In this document: positions 34,519 to 42,703 of the stretch, piece after piece
Numbering within the stretch: position 1 is the stretch's first letter
Layout: each line of letters starts with the position of its first letter
Assembly (NCBI RefSeq): GCF_030403505.1
Contig: NZ_JAUEMJ010000004.1
Location: 460,046-524,045 of the forward strand
Direction of reading: 5' to 3'
DNA length: 64,000 nt
Source of the DNA: Glycomyces tritici
GTDB lineage: Bacteria > Actinomycetota > Actinomycetes > Mycobacteriales > Micromonosporaceae
The notes under the pieces: generated by a model
What the model saw: the letters and a program-made list of their open reading frames with translations, nothing else
What the model was told of the DNA's origin: nothing
Database searches by the model: none
Position numbers and translations under genes: made by a program

Positions 34519-34912
34519 CGCATTCCCTGTCTATGAGTTCAGTACCTGCGGTACGTTCCCCCGACGAACGGTCGGACGCCATCGCGAGAGGACGGCTGCG
34601 GTCAGGTCCGGGGACTGTGCGCGGCCATGCGTCCTCCGGGGGGATTACGCGGGTCTCGATGTGAGTTCAGAATTCAGGTTAGCAGGGGGCCGCAACCGGT
34701 GCATTCCCGAAAGAAGGCGTCGAAGGTCCAGTACAGGCCGCCTTGCGCCGCCGGTTCCGGACCGAGTTCAGGGTCCGTGATGTCGGTTTTCGCCGCACCG
34801 TCTTGGCGGGGAGGTACGTCAGTCACGACCGGGGCTCACCGAAGCGCGCGAAGGAGCGTCCGCTGCGCGCGGATGGCCTGAAACGGGAACTCGAACCCCA
34901 AGTCCCGGGACG
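34519..34912. other. 394-bp intergenic region between type VII subunits and immunity genes
   Basis: No gene, hairpin or clean promoter is visible. A tRNA T-arm-like string (GGTTCGAGTTCCC on the minus strand near 34885-34900) has no partner half. It marks a boundary between the toxin/immunity operon and the PPE-like operon and probably holds the promoter of the latter. Confidence 0.4.
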
Positions 34913-35431
34913 TCACGACATCAGCTGGTCGAAGACCATCGGCCACCAGGCACCTTCTTGGAACGCGTTCTGGTCGATCGCAGCGAGGGACTCCCGTAGG
35001 GCCGAGGCCTTGTCGGCTCGGTCCGGCTTCCCCTCGTCCGCTTCGACGAACTGGGCGAAGCGGTAGAGGAACTCGACGAAGCACCGATAGTTCGAGTTGA
35101 CACCTTGGACCTCCTGGCCGGTGAGGTCGAACAGGACGACATCCCCCGTGCCCGGATCCAGCATGTACAGCAGGTCATGGTCTTCAGGCACGGCCCCGAT
35201 CACAATGAGGGGAATGTCGAGCGAGCCGGTCGCCGTGGTCAGGCGGATCGGGTCGTAGAGCTTGAGGTCCCCGGTGAGATAGGCGGTGTACACGACGGCG
35301 ACGTCGAGTGGCACCTCGTCCCCTTCGGGAAGGGCGGGGGCGGGCATGCCCGCCTCGACCCAGGGACCGCGGGGATACGGAACCATCTCGTCCTCGCTCC
35401 ACAGGGCTCGGAACCTCGCTGATGCCGCCAT
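34913..35431 (-). CDS. SUKH-like immunity protein
   Basis: 172 residues, soluble. The DHDLLYMLDPGTGDVVLFDL segment followed by NSNYRCFVEFLYRFAQFVE is the typical C-terminal half of SUKH-superfamily (SUKH-4/SMI1-like) immunity proteins, which neutralise nuclease toxins. It lies 13 nt after another immunity-type gene and downstream of the HNH toxin gene. It could protect against that toxin or be an orphan immunity. Confidence 0.65.
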   Translation of the reverse strand: MAASARFRALWSEDEMVPYPRGPWVEAGMPAPALPEGDEVPLDVAVVYTAYLTGDLKLYDPIRLTTATGSLDIPLIVIGAVPEDHDLLYMLDPGTGDVVLFDLTGQEVQGVNSNYRCFVEFLYRFAQFVEADEGKPDRADKASALRESLAAIDQNAFQEGAWWPMVFDQLMS

Positions 35432-35444
35432 GTTCCTTCCTTAC

Positions 35445-36029
35445 CTATCCGTCGCTCGGCTGCTCGTCCAACCCGGCCTGCTGCAGCACTCGGAACCAGG
35501 TCTCGTCGAACCACTCTTCCTTGGGGATCGAATCCGACGAGTAGATCGTTTCCTCAGGGATCAGCTCGGGGTAGCGGGGACCGAAGAGGTACTCAGTGAA
35601 GAACTGGAGCGGCCGGGGGCAGACCTCCTGGACCTCGAGCCATTCGCCGTCCACGACCGCGTACTGGATCTCCTCCGGGTCGTAGAAGCCCATAGCCCCG
35701 GTCTCGGTGTTGCCCGAAAGCGTGAAGTCGAAGCCGCCGACAAGGGCCCCGAAGTTCTTCCATTCGCGGGGGACGGGATCGGTGAACTCCCCGGTCACCT
35801 CGTTCAGGTCGGGCCTGCCGTACTCGGCCGTGATCTCCTCGAGGTCGTGGATGCGCAATGACTCGCCGACGACGCCCCCGACGACCGAGTACACGGTCTT
35901 CATCTCGGCATGCATCGCTTCGGGCAGCCGGTCGACGGGAATCGGGTCGAGCACTCGGATGCCGTCGAGGCCGAGCTCGACCAAGGCGGCCTTGAACCGC
36001 TCCACACGCTGCCTCAGCAGGTCACTCAT
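35445..36029 (-). CDS. Immunity protein, probably SUKH-like, for the HNH toxin
   Basis: 194 residues, acidic, soluble. A TGAMGFYDPEEIQYAVVDGEW segment and a PLQFFTEYLFGPRYPEL C-terminal helix resemble SMI1/KNR4 (SUKH) proteins. The start ATG overlaps the toxin stop by 1 nt (TGATG), so toxin and immunity are translationally coupled, as expected of a protective pair. Confidence 0.6.
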   Translation of the reverse strand: MSDLLRQRVERFKAALVELGLDGIRVLDPIPVDRLPEAMHAEMKTVYSVVGGVVGESLRIHDLEEITAEYGRPDLNEVTGEFTDPVPREWKNFGALVGGFDFTLSGNTETGAMGFYDPEEIQYAVVDGEWLEVQEVCPRPLQFFTEYLFGPRYPELIPEETIYSSDSIPKEEWFDETWFRVLQQAGLDEQPSDG

Positions 36030-36604
36030 CAGACGATCCTCACAATGATCGGCGTGCCCTCGGGTACGCCCGACAGCGCGACGTTGATGTCGCCTCCGAG
36101 CAGACGGTTGGTCCGAGAGTCCATCCATCTGAGGTTAGCGGCCTCGTCCTTGCCGCCGAGCTGCAGTTCGTGGATGTGATCCGGCTCCATGTACTGGTCG
36201 CGTTTGGTGACGCTTCTGGGATCGACGCCGCTTTGCGACGAGTCGAATTTCTTGAGCATCTTCTTCATCAGCGTCGGATTGCCGGCGTACCGCTGCTCAA
36301 TGCGTTTCACCGTGTCCTTCCGGTACTTCTTCACCGGATTGCCTCGCTTCGGAGGCTTCGTCTTGATGAGTTTGCCGTCCCTGCCGAGCGCTTCCAGCGC
36401 CTTCGCCTTTCTACGGAAGTCGCGCCTCTTCAAGTCCTTGGTCAGCTTGAGCTCCAGGACCATCGGCTGCTTCCCGGAGTTGTCCATCGCGTCTCGGCCG
36501 CCCTTGGACGTGCGGAAGGCTTTGACGTCTTCAAGGGTCGCGCTGACGAGCCTCGCAGTCGGGGTACGAGTGGAGCGATTCGGGTTCACGCGCGGCCTAG
36601 CCAT
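36029..36604 (-). CDS. Detached HNH nuclease toxin of the type VII cassette
   Basis: 191 residues, very basic. The HNH/EndoVII-like core is near the C-terminus: D142-H143-I-H145-E146-L, then N157 and N166 (NLRWMDSRTNRLLGG), the usual DH...N...N layout of metal-dependent DNases in polymorphic toxins. There is no signal peptide, membrane segment or WXG module of its own. The ATG lies inside the end of the upstream WXG carrier gene (8-nt overlap, +1 frame). Normally these domains form one polypeptide; here they are separate, or joined by frameshifting. Immunity gene follows directly. Confidence 0.72.
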   Translation of the reverse strand: MARPRVNPNRSTRTPTARLVSATLEDVKAFRTSKGGRDAMDNSGKQPMVLELKLTKDLKRRDFRRKAKALEALGRDGKLIKTKPPKRGNPVKKYRKDTVKRIEQRYAGNPTLMKKMLKKFDSSQSGVDPRSVTKRDQYMEPDHIHELQLGGKDEAANLRWMDSRTNRLLGGDINVALSGVPEGTPIIVRIV

Positions 36605-37091
36605 TGAGCACCATGTCAATGGCCATGCCGATGAGCTGGTCGACGATGATGCCGGTAATGGTCTTGAAGATCGGGATCTGCACAAGGGACGCACCGAAGG
36701 TGACCGCCGCGGTGGCGATGGCTTGGGCTATCTGGAAGGCGAGCATCACCAACTGGACGATCACCTGGACCTTCAGGGCGAGAACAACTCCGGCCGCGAT
36801 CGTCAGGCCGATGTTGATGAGGTTGGTCGGGTCGGCGGCGTCGGCGATGTTCCGCACCGCCGACTCGGCATCGTCCCACTCGCTCTTGAACGCGTCGATC
36901 TCCTTGCCGATGTTGTTCTCGAGGAGCGTCGATGCGGCGGCGTTCAGCGTCTCGACCCTCCCCGAGATCTGGTCGGCCATACCGGTCCACTCGCCGGCGA
37001 GGTTGAAGATCGACTCCTCGTCGGATTCGGGGAAGTCGTAGCCGAGCATGCTCAGCAGGCCGGTGAGTTCTGAGGGGAGTTGCAGTCCCAT
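36597..37091 (-). CDS. WXG100-like carrier, CpnT N-terminal type
   Basis: 164 residues. It begins LPSELTGLLSMLGYDFPESD, W35-T-G37 follows, then E71-W72, then a hydrophobic C-terminal half (about 92-160). This is the standard N-terminal targeting module of long type VII toxins such as CpnT-like proteins. The usual toxin part is missing: the frame stops at NG and a nuclease gene begins in an overlapping frame. RBS GAGGAGG upstream of ATG. Carrier or membrane-delivery subunit inferred. Confidence 0.75.
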   Translation of the reverse strand: MGLQLPSELTGLLSMLGYDFPESDEESIFNLAGEWTGMADQISGRVETLNAAASTLLENNIGKEIDAFKSEWDDAESAVRNIADAADPTNLINIGLTIAAGVVLALKVQVIVQLVMLAFQIAQAIATAAVTFGASLVQIPIFKTITGIIVDQLIGMAIDMVLNG

Positions 37092-37125
37092 GGGGGTGGT
37101 ACCTCCTCGGAGGCCGGGGTCAGGG

Positions 37126-37452
37126 TCAGGTGCCGAGCTCGCCGAGGAGTTCGTTGAAGATCTGCGCGGTCTCGTCGTCCGTGGCCTGGTGGTTGTCGGC
37201 CATCTCGCGAACGCATTGCGCGTAGTCGGCGAGCTCTTCGATGTTGGTCCCGAAGCATTCGCTGAGGGCGTCGGCGCAGGCCTGGTGGGCGAGGCCCACG
37301 AGCATGCCGATCTCGTCGCCGCCGAAGGCGTCGGCGAACTGCTCCAGCGCACCGGTGAACTGGTCGAGGAGGCCCTGCACTTCTTCTTTGGCGGCGTCGA
37401 GCTGGTCGGCGGCCTGGCGCATGGAATCGGGGTCGATGTCGAAGCTCGGCAT
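37126..37452 (-). CDS. EspC/WXG-like partner protein
   Basis: 108 residues, all helical, starting FDIDPDSMRQAADQLDAA and ending DYAQCVREMADNHQATDDETAQ. The end aligns with the YxxxD tails of the fused carriers, but the Tyr position is His88 (H-QAT-D92). Partner of the carrier encoded immediately downstream; GGAGG upstream of ATG. Inferred co-secreted EspC-like subunit. Confidence 0.68.
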   Translation of the reverse strand: MPSFDIDPDSMRQAADQLDAAKEEVQGLLDQFTGALEQFADAFGGDEIGMLVGLAHQACADALSECFGTNIEELADYAQCVREMADNHQATDDETAQIFNELLGELGT

Positions 37453-37454
37453 GG

Positions 37455-37856
37455 CTACTTGCCTCCATGGAGCTTGTTCATGACCTCGCTGATCGAGGCG
37501 CTCATGGCCTGGAACTGGCGCAGCGACCGGTCCTGGATTTCGGCCACGGACTCGTTGATGGCCTCGAGGTCCGGCACGGGCTCGTCGGTGCCCATGGCCT
37601 CGGCGCGTTCGTCCAAGGCGGCGTTGACCATGCGTTTGATCTCATTGAAGAGGGTTTCGGAGCCGATGCGCATGACGCGGGAATCGAACTCGAACTTGTC
37701 CACGCGGCCTTCGACACCGAGGGTGAGTCTGAGAAGGCCCTCGACGCCCTCCACGACCACCGGTTCGACCTGGTTGGCCTCAGGAGACTTGACCACCGTG
37801 CTCAAGGTCGCCCGAGCATCCGCCAGTTGCTGAGCGATCGCGTCCTCTCCGAACAT
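37455..37856 (-). CDS. YbaB/EbfC-like protein of toxin cassette 1
   Basis: 133 residues, helix-sheet-helix: QQLADARATLSTVV, then the strands LLRLTLGVEGRVDKFEFD, then helices rich in acidic and hydrophobic residues. Start ATG 37856 (MFGEDAIAQQL). Two-nt gap to the EspC-like gene. It leads the cassette YbaB - EspC-like - WXG carrier - toxin - immunity, the same order found at 52493-54962. Confidence 0.65.
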   Translation of the reverse strand: MFGEDAIAQQLADARATLSTVVKSPEANQVEPVVVEGVEGLLRLTLGVEGRVDKFEFDSRVMRIGSETLFNEIKRMVNAALDERAEAMGTDEPVPDLEAINESVAEIQDRSLRQFQAMSASISEVMNKLHGGK

Positions 37857-37988
37857 GTGATCTCCAGTCGCTTTGTGCCATCTGAGGATCACTCATCATA
37901 TATCGGCGGCGCAAATCTGCGGGTCCGGCGATATCTTGTGCCGCAACAGGAACCACAGTTACCACTCTGGAACCACCCCGCGCACGGC

Positions 37989-38327
37989 TCACGCGTAGAG
38001 GTCGTCGCCTTCGGCGAGCCGGGCGATGTCGGTGGCCACCTGCTGGTCGACGGCGCCGCCGGTGTCGATGGCCGCCTGGAGGCCGGCGATGAGGCCGTGG
38101 AGGGTGCCGCGAAGGTACTGGAGGTTGCGCCAGGTGGTGGCGTGGAAGTCGGCGTACTGGACGGCGGCGTTCTCGGCCGCGCCGGGGGCGGTGCCGAAGG
38201 CCGGGGCCTTCTTCAGGTCGCCCTCGCTGAGGGACGGGATGATCTCGTTCTCGAGCTCTTCGAGGCGTTCGGCGAGGAACTCCCGGTACCGCTCGAGTGC
38301 GGCCGGATCGAAAGCGCGCGTTGGCAT
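37989..38327 (-). CDS. Small WXG-like helical partner
   Basis: 112 residues. FDPAALERYREFLAERLEELENEI, then KAPAFG and the FHATTWRNLQ.LR segment, shared with the 34201-34518 protein. It follows the PPE-like 38367-39965 gene by 39 nt, so the two probably form a PE/PPE-type pair. The acidic end (RLAEGDDLYA) carries a DLY. Confidence 0.65.
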   Translation of the reverse strand: MPTRAFDPAALERYREFLAERLEELENEIIPSLSEGDLKKAPAFGTAPGAAENAAVQYADFHATTWRNLQYLRGTLHGLIAGLQAAIDTGGAVDQQVATDIARLAEGDDLYA

Positions 38328-38366
38328 GTCAGGGTTCCCTTCCGAAGGTGTCGTGGACGCGGGGCG

Positions 38367-39965
38367 TTACGCGTAGGGGTCGTCGTCCTCGTTGACGAAG
38401 CCCCACATGTTCTCGTCCTCGACCAGGTCGACGTCGGGTTCGCGGTCCTTGTCGTCCATGTTCGCGCCGTGCCCGGCGCCGGCTCCCCCGCCGCTCATCA
38501 TGGCCGTGGAGCCGCGCGAGCCCGATGCTGCGGCCGCGCCGCCCGCTGCGGCGCCGAGGGCCGCACCGCCGAGGGCGCCGCCCATCGGAACGGAACCTGA
38601 AGCGGCACTGGCGGGTACGGTGCCGCCTCCGGCGCCCGCGCCGAAACCGCCGCCTCCACCGAAGCCGCCCCCGGTGGCGGTACCCGGACCGCCGCTCGCC
38701 AGGCCGCCGCTCGTCTCCTCGCCATCGTCCTCAGCGGGCTCGTCGGGCTCCACGGGGCCGGCGAGAGTATCGCCGACGGGCGGGTCGAGAGAGGGGTCCT
38801 CGCTGGCCATGGGCTGCGCGGAACCGGTGGGCTGCTCCATCGGCGGGGGCTCGAGGTGCATGTACGCGGGGTCGGCGGACGCCGGGTACTCCTTGTCGCT
38901 GTGCACGGTCCGCACGGAGCGGTCCTCGGCGTCGGTGTCGGTGCTCCGCTGCTGGATGTCCTCATTGGACTCTGCTTGGCGGGCGTCGTACGCGCCCCAG
39001 CTCTGGTCGACGAGGGTCCCGTAGTGCTCCATCGCATCGGCGACGGCGAGCTCCTTGGCCTCCACCACGGTGAGCCCCTTCGAGGGGTCGAGGCCGTCGC
39101 GCTCGATGTTGACCGGGCTGGCGTAGTAGTCGATGTAATGGAGGATGCGCTCGTCGATGTAGTCGATGATCTCGGTGGCGAGCTCGGGTTCGGCCCCGCC
39201 GAGGGCGAGCACGTGCTCGGCGTCCTGGCAGGTGTACTCGATGCAGTCGCCGTGCCACCACGCGGGCCGCACATGCACGGACACCCAGCTGTGCCAGTCG
39301 CCGTCGATCCAGAACTGCGGTGCGGGGTAAGGGATCTCGCCCGAGGCGCCGCCCTGGATCGAGTAGAGCGCCTCCTCAGTGGACTCGAGGCCGGCGACGG
39401 TGGCGTCGATGTCGTCGACGAGGTCCTCGACGAGCTCGCGCGTCTGCGCGCACGCGCTCTCGAACGCCTCGAAGTCGGTGCCCGACCAGCCTTCGGCGAG
39501 GTCGTTCAGGTTGGACTTGATCTGCTCGGACCAGTCCGCGAGCCTCCCGGACACCTGCTCGGTCCAGGCGCCGCGCAGGCGCTGGAGCGAGTGCGCGTCG
39601 GCGCGCTCGGGCCGCACGGCGGCGACGGCGGCCCGGAAGTCGGCCTCGGTCGGGAACGCCATCCCGGCTTCCTTGGGGCGCAGGCGGTACAGCTGGCCCT
39701 CGACCGGTACGGCGGAGACGAGCTGCTGCCAGTCGAGTTCGGCGGGGTGCTCGGTCGGGTTGCCGCAGTTGGGGTTGGAGCAGGCCGTGCGCCCTGCGGG
39801 CAGGCTCTCCTCGGCCACCGGCGGGACCGCCTCGTCAGAGGAAGGCGGCGGCGCCGCGGGCGGAGGGGGCGCGGCGGGCGGTGCGGCACTGCCGAACGCG
39901 GGCGCACCCAGGGCCGGGGCGGCGGCGTCGAGCCCAGGGTAGGACCCGCTCGAGTTGTCGCTCAT
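38367..39965 (-). CDS. PPE-like long WXG substrate with Gly/Ala-rich tail
   Basis: 532 residues. A Pro/Ala-rich N-terminus is followed by a CSNPNCGNP cysteine pair and helical core with W160-S-G162 (AEGWSGTDFEAFES). Residues about 235-255 lie near DGDWHSWVSVHVRPAWWHG, matching the equivalent region of the 31723-33405 protein. A Gly/Ser-rich tail ends in DENMWGFVNEDDDPYA. Paralogue of 31723-33405. Inferred extracytoplasmic type VII substrate. Confidence 0.7.
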   Translation of the reverse strand: MSDNSSGSYPGLDAAAPALGAPAFGSAAPPAAPPPPAAPPPSSDEAVPPVAEESLPAGRTACSNPNCGNPTEHPAELDWQQLVSAVPVEGQLYRLRPKEAGMAFPTEADFRAAVAAVRPERADAHSLQRLRGAWTEQVSGRLADWSEQIKSNLNDLAEGWSGTDFEAFESACAQTRELVEDLVDDIDATVAGLESTEEALYSIQGGASGEIPYPAPQFWIDGDWHSWVSVHVRPAWWHGDCIEYTCQDAEHVLALGGAEPELATEIIDYIDERILHYIDYYASPVNIERDGLDPSKGLTVVEAKELAVADAMEHYGTLVDQSWGAYDARQAESNEDIQQRSTDTDAEDRSVRTVHSDKEYPASADPAYMHLEPPPMEQPTGSAQPMASEDPSLDPPVGDTLAGPVEPDEPAEDDGEETSGGLASGGPGTATGGGFGGGGGFGAGAGGGTVPASAASGSVPMGGALGGAALGAAAGGAAAASGSRGSTAMMSGGGAGAGHGANMDDKDREPDVDLVEDENMWGFVNEDDDPYA

Positions 39966-40054
39966 CGATACGCACCTCGCGCCTTCAGGGGTGACCGGAT
40001 GGGTTCACGGTAGCAACCGGGCGCCATCGATGGGAACCTCCCGAACGGCCGCCA

Positions 40055-41413
40055 TCACCGCTCGGGGGGATTGTCGTGCCTAGTCTCCCAGTACCGGCCG
40101 GTGACCGCGCGGCGCAGCCCGCCGCGGAGGTCGGCCTTCGGCGCGGCGGGCGCCTCGTGCGCCGCCGCGGGGCCGAGCCGGTCGATGCGGCAGTGCCACA
40201 GGTGCAGCACGGGACGCAGCGGGTCGGGCACCGCGGTCACCGTGACCGCGAGGTCGATCCGCGCCACCTCGCCCGCGTCGAGGTCGATCTGGGCGGCGGC
40301 GGTGTGCGGCAGGTGCGTCCGCCCTTCGATCGGGAGCGGCGCGGCAGGCGTGCGCACCTCGAGCCGGTGCGCGCCGGGCGGCACCTCCAGCCACATGCGG
40401 GTCCAGAACGCCCCCAAGGCGACCCCGTCGAGCAGGACTTCCGGTGGCGGCACGGCGTACCGGTGCCGGATCGGGACGACCTCGCCGACGGCGTTGAACG
40501 CCTTGGCCTGCTTCCCGTCGATGCGGTCCTGGCCCTCGGGCAGCTGCAGCGCCAGCTCGTCGGAGGCGAGGTCGGCCTTCAGGAACCGCGCGTCGAGCAG
40601 CACGGCCGCGGCCCCGGGCCCAAGTCCGGGCAGGTCCCCGTCGGCGTCGAGCACGAGCGGCGCGGCCGCACCGCGGGTGAACGGGCGCGTGTCCAGCGGC
40701 GCTTCGGGTGCGAGCCGGTTGTAGCGCCGGTGCGTCCACAGGACCCTGCACCCCCACACCGCCAAGGCGCCCAGCCAGATCGCGCTGGAGACGGACATGA
40801 CGACGTTGATCGGCAGCCCGGCGTAGGCGAGCGTGCCCGCGAGGGTGGCCGCGACGAGGAGCGAAAGCATGAACGCCAGGAAGCTCCTGCGCTCCTTGGC
40901 GTTCGCGGGCAGGTACTGGAAGTAGTTCAAGCGCCCGCGCGGCCCCACGGTGTGCCCGTGCAGGCCCCTCAGGTTCCAGCGGAGCTCCTCCTCGCCGTAC
41001 GCCCGGTGCGCTTCGCCGAGCATCCCGATGTAGTCGAGCTTCGTGGTCTTCCCGGCCGCGATGTCGAACGCCCGCCACGTGCGGGAGTGCTGGCTCTGCA
41101 CCTCGATCAGGTGCCGGCCCGCGGCGAGCGGCAGTTCGACGCGGCCCCACCCGGTCGCGGCCGGCGTCCCGTCGACGAGCACCACCGGTACCAGGCTCGA
41201 CCGCAGGTCGCTCCAGACGGCGATCGGGTCGCCCGTCTTGCGGCGCTCCGAGACGTTCACCGCGGCTTGCGCCGGCGTCTTGTCGGTCGCGCCGCCGCAG
41301 TGGCCGACCCGCAGGTCCAGTACGCCCCCGCCGGGCGCACTCGGCGGTTCGCCGATGCGCGTGATCTCCCAGCCCGGCCGCGGCGCCCGGAACGAAGGGC
41401 TCCCGGTGCGCAT
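40055..41413 (-). CDS. Two-TM protein with PEGA-like beta domains (paralogue)
   Basis: 452 residues; beta domain (VVLVDGTPAATGWGRVELPL), two membrane helices (about 198-250) and a C-terminal beta domain with VLLDGVALGAFWTRMWLEVP. The layout and repeats match the 25872-27074 protein. ATG 41413 overlaps the stop of the upstream WXG membrane protein by 1 nt (TGATG), so they are coupled. Envelope role inferred; not recognised. Confidence 0.6.
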   Translation of the reverse strand: MRTGSPSFRAPRPGWEITRIGEPPSAPGGGVLDLRVGHCGGATDKTPAQAAVNVSERRKTGDPIAVWSDLRSSLVPVVLVDGTPAATGWGRVELPLAAGRHLIEVQSQHSRTWRAFDIAAGKTTKLDYIGMLGEAHRAYGEEELRWNLRGLHGHTVGPRGRLNYFQYLPANAKERRSFLAFMLSLLVAATLAGTLAYAGLPINVVMSVSSAIWLGALAVWGCRVLWTHRRYNRLAPEAPLDTRPFTRGAAAPLVLDADGDLPGLGPGAAAVLLDARFLKADLASDELALQLPEGQDRIDGKQAKAFNAVGEVVPIRHRYAVPPPEVLLDGVALGAFWTRMWLEVPPGAHRLEVRTPAAPLPIEGRTHLPHTAAAQIDLDAGEVARIDLAVTVTAVPDPLRPVLHLWHCRIDRLGPAAAHEAPAAPKADLRGGLRRAVTGRYWETRHDNPPER

Positions 41414-42384
41414 CAGGACCAGTCCAGGTCTTCGGGGTTCTTCATCGACTCGGGCGCGTTGTCCTCCCACAGCCAGTTGAGCGCGGAGTCGGGGACGCCG
41501 AGCAGCGGCCCGCCGCCGTCGAACCCGGCCTTCCAGCCCTCGTCCTCGCCCTTGTACGCCGGGAACGCCGTGGACGCCGCCTGCGTGAGGTGCCCCGCGA
41601 GCGCCCAGCCGCTGGCCAGCGCACCGGTCGCGTGCCGTCCGCCCGAGGTCATCGTGGCCGCGTTGAGCCCGTAGACGAGCAGGCCCTCGACGATGTTGGC
41701 CAGGCCGGCGCCGGCGATGTCGAGCGGCGAGACCGGGTTGCCCTGGGACTTCTGGAACGCGAACGTGAAGATCGACATCGCTCCGGTGATCGCCGCGCAC
41801 CCGGTCGAGATGGCGATGAGGGTGGCCTCGAAGCTCTTGGCGGTGGCCAGCAGTGCGGCGGCGGTGACGTTCGCGCTGGTCAGGATTGCGGGGGCGCCGA
41901 CGGCGCTCACCACGCCGGAGAGCGCGGCGATGTAGGCGCCGAAGTAGACGGCCATGATGGCGGTGGCGGCGGTGAGGAACATCCAGAAGACGGTGAGCAT
42001 CACCGCGAACGCGAGCAGTTGCGCGCCGACGAGGTAGGCGTTGACGGCGAGCTCGGTGAGCTGGGCTTTGACGTCCCCGGCGGCGGCTTTGAAGGCGTCG
42101 GCGTCGGCGCCCGACCAGTGCTCGTCGTCGACCTTGTCGACCTCGGCCTGGAGTGCTTCGACCGCTTCGAGGTTCTTCTCCGCCAGGGAGATCCAGGCCC
42201 CGGCGCCTTTCATGATGTCGCCGGGGTTGCACTGGTTGAGGTAGACGACGGTGGCGAGCGCCTGCGTGGAGAGCCCGAAGGCGATGGCGGGCGCGGCGAT
42301 GCCGATGGCGCAGCCTTTGATGACGGCGTTGTACTCGCCGGCCATCGCCTCCCCGGCCTCCATGATGCTCTGCCCCGTAGACAT
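41413..42384 (-). CDS. WXG-type multi-TM membrane protein
   Basis: 323 residues. An N-terminal helical WXG unit carries W90-S-G92 (DEHWSGADADAFKAAA), followed by at least three hydrophobic helices (about 115-140, 143-170, 190-230) and a soluble C-terminus rich in Trp and Asp (ALNWLWEDNAPESM). It resembles the carriers elsewhere but has no toxin domain and more membrane segments. ATG 42384 with AGGAG about ten bases upstream. Coupled to the PEGA-like gene. Confidence 0.65.
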   Translation of the reverse strand: MSTGQSIMEAGEAMAGEYNAVIKGCAIGIAAPAIAFGLSTQALATVVYLNQCNPGDIMKGAGAWISLAEKNLEAVEALQAEVDKVDDEHWSGADADAFKAAAGDVKAQLTELAVNAYLVGAQLLAFAVMLTVFWMFLTAATAIMAVYFGAYIAALSGVVSAVGAPAILTSANVTAAALLATAKSFEATLIAISTGCAAITGAMSIFTFAFQKSQGNPVSPLDIAGAGLANIVEGLLVYGLNAATMTSGGRHATGALASGWALAGHLTQAASTAFPAYKGEDEGWKAGFDGGGPLLGVPDSALNWLWEDNAPESMKNPEDLDWS

Positions 42385-42397
42385 GGTCCGCCCGCTC

Positions 42398-42703
42398 CTA
42401 TCCGTTCGCGCCGAACGCGGTGGCGCAGGCTTCGTCGGTGTCGTCCATATCCTGCGCGCACGCGTCAAGTGCGGCGTTGACTTCGCGGAAGCATGCGGCG
42501 GCTCCGGCCATGGACTCGGTGACGGTGGAGGTGGCGATGGAGTAGGCGGCGGCCATGGGGAGGGTGACGGTGGTGTAGAGGCCGCGATCGATCTCGCTCA
42601 TGACCTGGAGGTACTCGTCGGTGCTCTCCAGGATCGGGACGACGTTGGCCTCGATGTCGGCGCCGAGCCGCCGGACGAATTCGCTGTCGAAGACGCGGGT
42701 CAT
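42398..42703 (-). CDS. Small EspC/WXG-like helical protein
   Basis: 101 residues, two helices. It ends LDACAQDMDDTDEACATAF, aligning with the YxxxD module but with Met86 in the Tyr place (M-DDT-D90). It overlaps the upstream YbaB-like gene by 4 nt (ATGA) and precedes the WXG membrane protein by 13 nt. Partner of that protein inferred. Confidence 0.6.
   Translation of the reverse strand: MTRVFDSEFVRRLGADIEANVVPILESTDEYLQVMSEIDRGLYTTVTLPMAAAYSIATSTVTESMAGAAACFREVNAALDACAQDMDDTDEACATAFGANG

Noticed and set aside
34880..34905. tRNA 3'-half-like string (GGTTCGAGTTCCC) as a possible att site
   Set aside because: No matching 5' half or cloverleaf; such 7-mers are expected by chance in a window of this size.
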